Below, piece by piece: positions 13,560 to 23,299 of a DNA stretch of 64,000 bases. The DNA is from Ignelater luminosus (lineage: Eukaryota > Arthropoda > Insecta > Coleoptera > Elateridae): NCBI GenBank assembly GCA_011009095.1, contig VTPC01006103.1, forward strand, positions 38,705-102,704. The letters are read 5' to 3'. The notes under the pieces were generated by a model. It ran no database searches. It was not told the origin of the DNA and saw only the letters and a list, made by a program, of their open reading frames with translations. Made by a program: the position numbers and the translations under genes. Position 1 is the first letter of the stretch. Every line of letters begins with the position of its first letter.

Positions 13560-13896
13560 CCCTCTTGATAAACAATCAGCTGGATTATTGTTTGTATTAA
13601 CATAAAACCAATTAAAATTTAAAATTAAATTTTGAATTTGTACAATTCGGTTAGCCAACCCCAACTTATTAATTCAAAGATTCTGCATAATAAATGTGGC
13701 AGCAACTAAGATTGCTAAGAACTTGTCTTTTTGTGATACATTCTTTGATAATTTCGATTGGTGATGAATTTTTAAAGTATTGTATGTTAGTTTTTACTAG
13801 TGTGTTCTTTTTATTAACGCCAATTTTAACAAAATGTTGAACCTTTAAAGGTATATCTTTTAGAATTGCGGGATGATTCAAACACCACTTGTGCAA
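13560..13896 (-). pseudogene. BEL/Pao peptidase A17 / RNase H-like region
   Basis: A 75-residue open frame starts HKWCLNHPAIL, the conserved stretch just after the YVDD box in BEL/Pao polyproteins (often annotated as peptidase A17). After a stop the strand continues with ANRIVQIQ and NFNWFYVNTNNNPADCLSRG. This last is the characteristic W.....NPAD..SRG motif at the end of the RNase H-like domain. Stops interrupt it. Order and spacing fit the pol polyprotein. Confidence 0.82.
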
Positions 13897-14518
13897 TTCA
13901 GAAGAACGCAGCCTTAAGATATTTATTAATTTATTTTTTAGCTGTATGATTTCTTCTACGGTATCACCTGACAGTATATCATCGACATATGTATTATTTA
14001 ATAAAGCCCTTGCTGTTAGAGGAAAATTACTTTCTTCTTATGAATAAGATCTATCAAGCATCTCGTTGCTAAGAATGGAGAACTTTTTAAACCATAAGTA
14101 ACGGTTTGCAATTGTAAACACTGAATTGATAAATTTGTTATGATCTATGATGAGGATGTATCAAAATCATTCTGTACATTTGCTTTACATCAGTTTAATA
14201 TAAAATATTTATAAGATCTAAACAGAATAAGTATGTCAAACAATTCTTTTTGAAGGGCACTGATTTATTATTTTTAGTTTTCACACTTCCATCAAATACC
14301 ACACGAAGTTTTGTGATCTTTTTATCTTCTCTAATAAATGAATTATGAAGCATGATATAAACTGAACCACAGTTTAAATCATAGTCATCAATATTAACAA
14401 TTTTTGCATGACCCAAGTTAATATATTCATTTATAAGATTTCTATATTGACAAAACAAATCTGAATTTGATTTAAACTTTTTTTCCAAATTCTCAATTTT
14501 TTTGTAGGCAATTGACAA
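13897..14518 (-). pseudogene. BEL/Pao reverse transcriptase
   Basis: The 107-residue open frame 14,518-14,195 begins in the palm/fingers region. NLGHAKIV is followed by an H.SFIRED motif and then LRVVFDGSVKTKN, the diagnostic BEL/Pao motif normally written RVVFDGSAKT. Further downstream, at 13,978-13,989, the minus strand encodes YVDD followed by ILSGDTVEE, the catalytic metal-binding box and its usual neighbours. Between them the sequence is broken by stops and frameshifts. The intact enzyme would copy element RNA into DNA. Catalytic aspartates of the YVDD box are preserved, but the reading frame is not. Confidence 0.88.
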
Positions 14519-14777
14519 TAAATCTCCTAAATTTCAATCTTCAAGATCTTGTTTAATGGTAACGTAACTTGAAACCTGTTGTTAATCCGTTGTACAAAAT
14601 TTTGATAAATGGTGTCAAGCTTTCTGTTCCAAAAACAAGATTTTCTAAATGTCTCGCAGAGTGTAATGAAACAACTGAAACATTACTATATGCATTATAC
14701 TCAGTTAAATTTGTGGGCATTGAACCACTAGTTACAAACTCAAAAAGAGTATTTTGTAACATTATAAATGCACGCTT

Positions 14778-15167
14778 CTATGTTAAGATTGACTGACTTT
14801 CAATTTTTGTAACATTCTCTGAAATGCCCATAGCAATTACATTGTTATCAGAAGTTTCTAAATTTAATTTTTTAATTAAACTAAAAGTGACAAAAGAACT
14901 TTGTGAAACACTATCGAGTAATCCACGGTCTATTATAAATTTATCATTTTTTAGCTTAACTCTTATCTTGACTGTAGGCAACAAAATATTATTAAACTGC
15001 TGTTTTGCGAAACAATTAATACTACTTACTCCTGAAACTAATTTTAGTTTTTTGTGTAAAAGCAACAACATATTATGATTCTTATGAAAAACCTGAGGCT
15101 TAAGTGATATGACTATTTGAGTAACTTTTACAAAGTTTGTTTTTATCAACATGTGAAATTCTTTCAT
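14778..15167 (-). pseudogene. BEL/Pao aspartic protease (DUF1758-like) with zinc-knuckle remnant
   Basis: This is a 129-residue open frame. Residues about 25-40 contain an H..N.MLLLLHKK stretch recalling the gag/protease zinc-knuckle tail. Residues about 60-125 match the retropepsin-like domain of BEL/Pao: LLPTVKIRVKL, then GLLDSVSQSSFVT, then a GI...V motif. The catalytic aspartate is kept, but the usual DSGSQ reads DSVSQ, so the catalytic glycine is lost. A further open frame at 14,762-14,553 (FVTSGSMPTN near its start) continues the polyprotein toward the reverse transcriptase in another frame. The enzyme would cleave the element's polyprotein. The substitution and the frameshifts make it non-functional. 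Confidence 0.8.
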
Positions 15168-15439
15168 TTACAGCAAAAAGTTGTTTCACTGCAAAAGGAA
15201 CACGACTAGCAGCCTTTCCTTTAATATTTTTTATTTCTGGTTGGGCAATTGTTTCGAAGGCAGCAGCTCTATTCTCGACACATTGTAAAAATTAATTTAA
15301 TGTTGATAATTTTCAATGATATGTGTGTGTATGAATCTATTTTAGAAAAAATACGAATTAAAATCATATACCAACCCTCTCTCTTGAAATTTTTTAAGGC
15401 ATCAACTTACTGCTTTATTTTACTAACAAATTCTCTTAA

Positions 15440-15720
15440 GGCAGAAGTACAACATTTCTAACATTAAATAAATATTATGTGAATTTATTTGGAAAACTTC
15501 ATTGTCACATCTATTGTCTAATATTTTAAGTACTTCATCACGAAATTCATTAATAATAGACAAATTATTAATTAAAGCAGGCGCTTCCCCTTTTAGCTAA
15601 TTTCTTAAGTAAAAGAATTTTTCCAAGTTTGATAATGATGAGGTTTTATCAGTTACTGCTCTGAACATATCAATAAAAGGTTTAAAATTGTTTTAAGTTT
15701 TTCCCATCCTAATAGTTATA
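15440..15720 (-). pseudogene. BEL/Pao gag fragment (DUF1759-like)
   Basis: Across frameshifts the minus strand reads FIDMFRAVTDKTSSLSNLEK, then KGEAPALINNL, then DEVLKILDNRCDNEV. These correspond to the conserved gag stretch of BEL/Pao elements in which an F..MF motif is followed by SLSN.EKF.YLR, then L.GEA..LI..L and a D.AL..L..RY.N-like helix. The protein builds the retrotransposon particle in the cytoplasm. The start is not identifiable, and stops and frameshifts break the frame at least twice. It lies directly upstream of the protease, as expected. Confidence 0.75.
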
Positions 15721-15789
15721 CAGGTATGTCGAGCAAACCTTTCTATTCTCGTAATGCTTGTCTAGCACTGCTTTCCTTTTTTCTTCTAA

Positions 15790-16281
15790 TTACTTTAATC
15801 CAAAGTTATTAGCCATTATAGAATATATATGTCATTCATTCCCACCACACAAATAAATAAACCCCTAGATGCAAAAATTGGTAGGTCCCAAGCAAAGGTT
15901 GCGTGTCTTCAGTTGCGGGGCCTCTAAATGGTATACTAACAAAATGCATATAAAACATGAATTTGATTCAACGAAACGGAAAGGAAAATCGCAACAAGAT
16001 GAAAGTAAAACAAAATTATCAAAAGCTGATAGTATGTTCTCATCTAAAGACAGAAATCCAAGTCAACTATTCCAGTCATACTTAGAGATTTGAATCCTAC
16101 TACTGATCAAGAAGAAGGTGTGTTATACCCTACAAGGTGTTCCTAAAAGATTGCAAAATATTTAAAACGATGATTGCTTGACTTATTTCTAGACAGAATG
16201 TTCAGACAACAATGTATTATATACTAAAACGCCTTCTGAGCACTGGCGAGCGGTACTAAGTTTTTTTATCAGGTATTGCAG
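15790..16281. other. spacer between BEL/Pao gag and a MITE candidate
   Basis: An open frame at 15,869-16,093 (+) is Lys- and Ser-rich (KRKGKSQQDESKTKLSK) with no recognised domain. No LTR copy was identified. Confidence 0.4.
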
Positions 16282-16527
16282 TATCCCATATAGCATACGA
16301 ACATTTAATTGGACGTTCATCAGAGGTTGGTCATTCAATGTAAGTCCAAAGACTGACATTCACTACATGTACAACTTATGTACAAAAATATCCGCACTAG
16401 GTTTGAACATAAATACGATATTCAATGGACATTCCCTAACAATCGTCAATTGAACGTCTTGTAGATGTCCTATTTATGTCCAGACTAATTTCGGATAACA
16501 ACTGGACTTTCAGTGCTACATGGGATA
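16282..16527. mobile_element. candidate MITE with about 17-bp terminal inverted repeats
   Basis: The left end TATCCCATATAGCATAC and the reverse complement of the right end, TATCCCATGTAGCACTG, match at 13 of 17 positions over a 246-bp unit. The interior has no coding capacity but contains several related GGAC/GTCC motifs in both orientations (GGACGTTCAT, AAGTCCAAAG, GTAGATGTCC). The flanking TA at each terminus could be a target-site duplication, as in Tc1/mariner-type MITEs. A direct copy elsewhere in the window was not seen. Confidence 0.5.
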
Positions 16528-17350
16528 TAAATCAAAAGTCGCCTGTCTGGTGAAACATCTTTTAACTAGTTTTGCATTTTGAGAAATGATTTTGGATTTC
16601 TGTTATGTACATTTCATAGACGTTTAAGTGTAAGAAGCGATAGAAATAAACACCATGTTATACAATTTTGATCAGATGTGCACCCGTAAGACCACCTGTG
16701 TTGCTCAGAGTTACTAGAAAGTTAACTTCAAAATGTCGTATTTTTTTAATAATCTTTTTGATTCGTAACAAAGGTCTATCGTATTTGTGTTATATACGAC
16801 AGTCTGAGATTAACCTTCTAAGAACTATAAAGAGGCGTTTTTGGGCATATGTCTATCTGAACTTTTCGTCTTGAAATAAGTCAAGAAATCGCTCCTTTAC
16901 ATATTTCACAATAATTTAGGAACAACCTGTATTTCTATAATTTAAAAAAAATAAATTTTATTGAAAGAGTTCAGGAAGAAAATTCTGCACACGAACCTGG
17001 TGCTGCATCGATACGGCCCTGGTAGTTTGGACAGTACAGCGGGTATCTCCTCCGACATCTTGATCTTTGTCTCTCTTTCTGATCACGATTTTGTCTTTCA
17101 GAAAGACAATAGGTTGGACTACGGAGCGACCACTTCAGTAGACGTGTTATCATAGTCTACATCCCTAGTTAGTTTCCGTCTTTCATACGGATGACAGATG
17201 GGACCTGCTTTTTTATCGTTAGAAGATAAACATTAGAGTTTTACATTCTTTTTTGATTATTCTAAATAGAGCGTGGGTGCTCGAGGAAGAATATTCTTTT
17301 TTAGGCTAAATCTTTATTTTGGGTATAGTTGTCTGTTGAGAGTTTTTTTT
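16528..17350. other. no gene recognised
   Basis: Two overlapping frames on opposite strands are open at about 16,961-17,155, where GC content rises, but neither has a recognisable domain. A short inverted repeat (TCTTTCTGATC ... CTTTCAGAAAGA) occurs near 17,073-17,104. Confidence 0.4.
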
Positions 17351-17353
17351 TGA

Positions 17354-17575
17354 GGCTTTGCTTCTGTTGTAAGCTTATGTGCTCGGTAAGAAATTTGGTT
17401 TTAAACGAGATGCGCTCTGTCTATGATTAAGCTTTGCTTATAAGGAGGTCTCAGACTTAGCTATGTACTAAGTTGTATATATAAGGTTTTGCTTCTAATT
17501 TAAGCAAAAGAGCTCGTCAGGAAGTTAGTTCCAGCAAAGACTGAGTAGTCAGATACAGGTTTCGTTTGCTTCGAG
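17354..17575 (+). repeat. two-copy diverged tandem repeat, period about 131 bp
   Basis: The segment starting at 17,354 (GGCTTTGCTTCT, later GTAAGC and GCTCG) recurs at 17,485 (GGTTTTGCTTCT, later TTAAGC and GCTCG) in the same order with the same spacing for about 50 bp, then weakly beyond. Related TTTGCTT words appear at about 17,430, 17,567 and 17,618, which suggests a longer, eroded array. No protein is encoded. Confidence 0.5.
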
Positions 17576-19440
17576 GAAAATCGTACATTTTGTAGTGTGC
17601 AAGTATTGAGTTACTTTTGCTTTGCTAGACTTTCTTCTGTGAGGTTTAACGTGCAGTGGACTTTTCTGATTCGATTTTGATGATGATTGACTCTTCAAGA
17701 GCTAGACTTACCTTTCCTTTCGAGTCAGATCTTAGCCTGCTTATAAAGGTTTTTGTGTTTCTTCTCCATGCTTTGTCTTTCTGATCTTGAGTTAATGTAT
17801 ATATGTAAAATTCTCAACCCGCCTTTTTGTGTGCACCTAACAGAAGTTTTCACAACAGGTAGAACAACCCTAATGTGTTTCTTTTACTTTTTGTAATCAA
17901 AATTGTTTGCAGTCTTGCATGGTTTAGACGTCCCACATTGAAAGTCGGTTCCTGGCTAGATTGAAGAGTACCTGAGGTTCAGATTCTTTCCTGAAGCTGC
18001 CAAGTATATTTGTGAACTGATTTTCTTTTAATGCTTATCTTCCACATTTGATTAGGTTTATTATATCTGTCAATTTTGCTTTCTTTTGCTTTGTGCGTAA
18101 AAGAGATATATTAACAGCCTTCTTACAATGCTGGTGGAAGAAAGGAAATTCCTTTGTGCTTACATAATTCATAACTTGTTTTATATATTCTCAGGCACTA
18201 AGAGTCAAATTCCAAACAGGATATTTTAAATTTATTTTAAAAAAAATACAGCAATTGATAATGCAAAGCTTTCTAAATGTATGTAACTACCCCCTTTATA
18301 GTATGTGCGGTAATTTACTCTAAAGGTAGCTCCAAACTCGCTACTGAATGTAAAATACATGCATCGACAAATCACCGAGGTTTAAATGAATTTGTAATGA
18401 ACTTGTGGGATTCAATCTAATCATGAACACATGAATACAATACCTGGAAGATCTTTCTTTATTAAAACCACTAGCTGTCGACGACCTTGTGAACGAAATG
18501 CTACTTTTTAATAATGCTTAGAGACTACATATTGATTAATTTGCAAAAATTCTAGAATTAATTTACTTCGTCAAGACATAATGTTGGTCTTTACAAAATG
18601 GGACTAGGAAACAAGTAAGAGGTGTATGGAACTATAACCAACTCTAAGTGCAATTTTGTTTTTTGAAGATTTTTCTGAGTCATGAAGGTATATGTTTATT
18701 GAATTTAATAAAAAATAAATTACGTAATGTAGAACAAGAAAAGTTATTCACCTAGTAAAACAAGGGTTATTCAATTAGTACATAGTTAATAATTACAGCT
18801 ATAAAAGTCGAAACGGAAGACAGACTGTTATTTTATTTCTTATTACGTACAGAAGATTATAATTTGGAATTCTTAAAAGAACTGATCGGAATTTTAAAAT
18901 TTTTCTAAGAAAGAAAGCGTTTACCATTGGCTCAGTGACCATTTTTAATCGTCGCACATCGGTCAGTTGACGACGTGGAATACGAAAAGCAACTTTCTTC
19001 CTTTCTTCTAGGAAGGCATCACATATAATTTATAAAATAATAAAAGAATTTTTGTTACCCTGATTTCGATAAGGTAAAGTTCGTTAATTATAAAATTATA
19101 TTAAGTTTAATCGTACTATAAGTCTGTAATTTCTAATATGTACATTTTTCTGTATTGTACCAAATCAGCAAAAAACGACCAAAGATACCATTTATATTGA
19201 GATAGATATACCAGCTATGTTGATTTCTAAAGGAAAACTCCCAACAATTAGAAATGGTAGACTAATAGCCTCTTAAAAGTTTCTAGAAACGAAAAACAGA
19301 TTTTTATCTGTTGTGTATACATTCAACAATTCCAGCTTCATTTCTATCTATTTGTTTACGCTAACGAGAGTTGAGAGTTAAGAGTTTTGCATTCATCCTT
19401 TTTCAGTTGCGTGCCTTGGTTCAGATATGATCAGCATAGT
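17576..19440. other. no gene recognised
   Basis: Moderately AT-rich DNA without a supported coding, RNA or repeat feature. Confidence 0.5.
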
Positions 19441-20800
19441 TATTAAAAGTGTTGCAAGATACGCTCATATTTCCTATTAAAGAAAACACGTACATTCGTG
19501 TATTTAAAATAGTTTGTACCTATAAAAGAAAGATAGACAAGGCAGATATATCAAACGAACATGTCTTGGAAGCTGTTGCAGATGTCTTGAAACGTAGTTT
19601 TAATTCGTGCTGCTACAGATGCAACCTTTAGGTTTAAAATGATGGATGCCTTTTAACCGTGCAAAGCAAGCAAAGAACAATATAGGTTTACTTAAAGAAA
19701 ACAATGATAGTCCTGATTCTTGGAAGCCACCAGATGATGAACGCAAGAAGTTCTGTGGCAGGCAAGTTTTCAGTGACTAAGGAAAAAGCTAATTAAAGAC
19801 ATACCTTATAAAAAAAGTCTTGTCTGTTCGTTTTGGTTGGACACTAGTTCAGATAACAAGGCTAGCGTACGAATATGATAAGAATAAGATCGACTACCCT
19901 AGCAAATGAGAAGATTGCTGCAGAAGAGTCGATAAAAGTTTCCTGAGACGTCATACGAACAGAAAACACAAGGTATGCTTGTGTTCCAAATACGCTGATA
20001 GTCTAAAAGTGATCGTAGAAACAGGAAAAGAACAAGTAGGGCAAATTGCCTTAGCAGAGTGAAATTATAAAAGCTTTAGAAAGCAAAATTTTCCCTGTTT
20101 ATAGTTTTCTAGACAAAGGTTCAAAGATCATTTTTTAAACTGTGATCCAATTGAAGTCTGAACCGGACAATAAGATCCAAGTAAGTTCTTTCTTGACATT
20201 CTAAGACATATTTAAAGACATGTTTTGTCGTCGAAAGAAAACTCAATCATAATTCTAATGGACAACCATAAGAGTCTTGTGACGTTGGCAACCATAACGT
20301 AGTCAAAATAAAACGGTATCATACTACTGTCGTTCCCACCGTCTGTCTGCAGTTGCTGAACGCGAGTGTTTTTGGGCCGTTCGAGATAGCTTTCAAAGGA
20401 AGGTTCTCGTGTTTACATTTTGAGAAGTCTGTACTGATCTGCGTTATTAGTCAAATTTCGGCAACTTCATTTGCCGCTCCTTTTACATCCAGAAGCATCA
20501 CATCAGTCTTTTTCTAAACCGGGTATCCTGACATTTTCTGATCAAGATTGTCAAACTAGATTAATAGACCTTAGGCAGCTTGATAGTTTCACGTACACAC
20601 TGGCTCTGACGAACACAGTGCAGCTACTACCAATAAAAGCAAAAAACATATCAATGTTCAGATTGGATATGAATGCTGACATGCCTCCAGATGTTGATCC
20701 TCCCTTAGTGATGAGGATCCAATCTCTGAGGGAGACCTTTTGCTGGCGAAGTTTGCTAGAAATACATAGATCATTCGCTATGTGGAAATAGTTGAGAAAG
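19440..20800 (+). pseudogene. degenerate coding-like block, family not recognised
   Basis: Compared with its flanks, this stretch has a more coding-like composition and several partly open plus-strand frames. These include 19,449-19,631 (60 residues) and 20,471-20,791 (106 residues), plus shorter pieces such as SWKPPDDERKKFCGRQV and YEYDKNKIDYPSK between them, separated by stops and frameshifts. I could not match it to a transposase, reverse transcriptase, gag or host family. The pattern is that of a decayed protein gene, most likely of transposon origin. Confidence 0.3.
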
Positions 20801-22910
20801 TTTTAAATACTTTTAAAAATAAAATTATATAATCGATTCTGTGTTCAATGTAAAAGAAAATTTACATTTTTCAAGGTTACACATCATAGTTACTATATAG
20901 TATGTATGTCAAAATATATAATTTTGAACAACAAAATTTTCTAAACAAAGCAACATAAAACTCCAATTATTTATTATAGATTTTAATTATACTACTGTTC
21001 TTAATGTAAAATTTTTATTTATGTTAAAGGCAGTATTCGTTGAATTTTTTGTTTGGGATTTATAGAGTACGTTTTAACCTTAAGATAAAACTGAACCAAT
21101 TTTCAGTCGGTGCTTATTTTAATTAACTAAATTGATAAGATGAGCGTACTTTTCAGTTCAAGTTTAATTTAGCTTTGCCGAAAAGAAGAAAATTAAAAAA
21201 CATCAAAAACTCCATTTGATCCAAGTTTATTTTAATAAAAATAACTTTTAACTGATCCCATCTACTAATTTTACAGCAGAAACAATTAAAACTAAGAAAG
21301 TCGCTCTTGTAATATTCTAATGGCTAATGAGTCAAGATGTTATTTCTACGATTAAAATGCTAAATATAAATTAAACTAACAAAGGTTCTTTATTTTTTCT
21401 GGGATATTTAAATTGTTTGAAATTATAAAGAAAAAACAGAAGTGTGTTTGTAAAGGAAATGAAAGGAATAGAACTTTTCCATGCCCCCAGGCAAATTTTA
21501 CTTTGATAGCTTGTCCTGGTTATAAATAATTCATTCCATCCAACCAGCAGAGCTAAGGAAAATAAAATATGGAAAATTTTATATTTCACCCCTATTTATA
21601 TAGAGATACTATACTCTATGTATAGCTTTTTAAAGTATACGAAGGAGGAAGTCTATAAATAGAAAATTCACTGTCAGGTACAGCGAAGAGTTCATTTTAA
21701 TTTGTTAAAGCTGTCATATTATGAAAGGTGTTTTCATTTTCCTTTCCAATAAATCGAAAACAGACATGAATGTAAAGTCGTTTTTGTAAATTGTTGATTT
21801 TTATTGACATTTTTGTCTATTAGCCGAAGAGAAATTGCCTCCGGTCATTATAGTTAATCACGTTTCGACGTAATTTATATCTTTTGTTAGGTTGAATGAT
21901 TTCTGTGTAATATATTAAGCTTCAGTTAAGATTTTTAATAACTCATAAGCCAGACTGACGACCACCCAAACAGTCAGTTTCAGAATCCCAGAAGAACCAA
22001 AATAAAACTTACTTAGTTATGTAATAACTTTTCTGGAAAAATAAAAACTGTCGTTAATTAAGTAATCTCCATTAATACTTACCCGTACTTTACAAATATC
22101 TAAATGAAACCCGACATTCAGATAACCCGTCTATTTACCAATTAATTCTAATTCTTGTACCTCGTTTTCTTTCGGAGCATTACATCGCGCGTACCATACG
22201 GGTTAATTTTCTTTATATTGTATTTACTATCTCAGATTTTTCATCTTATTTTCTCTTTTTTTTATACTCACGTCTTCTCTTTTTTCTTTCTTTTTCTTAT
22301 GCAAAATTCTTTTCAAATAATTACTTTATCTAAACCGAATAATATTCTATTTACGCCTAACATTTGTGGATGTAAATCACAATGCAACATTAATAATTCC
22401 TGTCTTTGTAAAAGACTATAATGCAGATCTAGTTGCTGGAGCTCCAACGCTCTAACAGCGTTAGCTAGTGAGTCTTTACTGTGAAGACAATCAAACAGAG
22501 TGGTGCAGAGGTTAGAATTGTCTTTAATCGGAACCGTCCTTAAGTACAGACCTTTGTTGATAGTATCGACATACAGTCTGGAACTGTAGGGCGACTTTGA
22601 GCTCACAAATATTGCGCGAGAAGGTTTATTTTTAGCAGAACTGAAAAAAAGGAAAGAACAAGCAAAACAATTCCACATTGAAATAATATCTAGATCCAGA
22701 AAACAAAGGTACTCGACCGAAACCGAGTAATTCAAGTGCCGAGAGCTTTAGATCTGCAGTGGGTTGGGTGTACAGATTTGATGTATGTTGGGTTAGGCAT
22801 CAAGACAACGCCTTATCAACCCCTTTCTCCAAAAATTATCGAGGCAAGGACAAAAAACCCTTTCCACGAACTTCACTTTCACTTTCCCTATTGCACTGTA
22901 TTAATTCCCT

Positions 22911-22911
<1 letters not shown>
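20801..22911. other. no gene recognised; one cysteine-rich fragment
   Basis: Mostly AT-rich filler. At 22,365-22,418 (+) a short cysteine-rich peptide (CGCKSQCNINNSCLCKR) recalls the CXC-type clusters found at the ends of some retroelement polyproteins, but it is too short and isolated to call. The opposite strand is open over 22,313-22,735 (140 residues) without a recognised domain. Confidence 0.4.

Positions 22912-22942
<31 letters not shown>
22912..22942. repeat. (TAA)n microsatellite, about 10 units
   Basis: Uninterrupted TAA repeats. They create a spurious poly-Asn run in one frame of a 92-codon open frame at 22,736-23,014, which should not be treated as a gene. Confidence 0.92.
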
Positions 22943-23299
22943 TTATTTACTTCCATTGGACTACAGAGTATGGGAAATTGTCAAAGTATAAGTATAACAA
23001 GTTCATTCAAGTAACAACAACAAAAACATGAAACAACAAACTCAATTAGGTAATATAACCATAACAGAGAGGTCCAACAAAAATATATAACAGAGATGAA
23101 CAGACGCTACATGTACATTTGGATTTTTTCCCTCACTTATGAAAAGCTGTTTCTGCAGAGAGTTTATTTCATTGTTTCATAGCACTATCGATTAGTTTTT
23201 TTTTATATCATTAACTGTGCATGTTTTACATCTTAGTAAAGTAGAAATTCCTCTTTCGCTTGCTTCTCCACACTATAGCCACTTCTCTGCCACATTCAT

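Larger units (their letters stand above)
10780..15790 (-). mobile_element. degenerate BEL/Pao LTR retrotransposon, interrupted by an RTE-like LINE
   Basis: Reading the minus strand from right to left gives the full BEL/Pao order: gag (about 15,720-15,440), aspartic protease (15,167-14,778), reverse transcriptase with YVDD (14,518 to about 13,900), peptidase A17/RNase H-like region (13,896-13,560), integrase N-terminus (about 13,330-13,060), then integrase core and C-terminus (about 11,455-10,880). The integrase is split by about 1.55 kb of LINE sequence on the opposite strand. About 110 integrase residues are missing at the junction, so insertion came with a deletion or later loss. Stops and frameshifts occur in every domain. 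LTRs were not identified, so the outer limits are approximate. The element is inactive. Family assignment rests on many independent motifs in the right order. Confidence 0.9.

Noticed and set aside
22313..22735. 140-codon minus-strand frame and the plus-strand cysteine cluster within it
   Set aside because: The long frame has no recognisable domain, and the CXC-like cluster is a single short motif without an adjoining integrase or gag.
22736..23014. 92-codon open frame with a poly-Asn run
   Set aside because: The run is a translated (TAA)n microsatellite; there is no domain or splice support.
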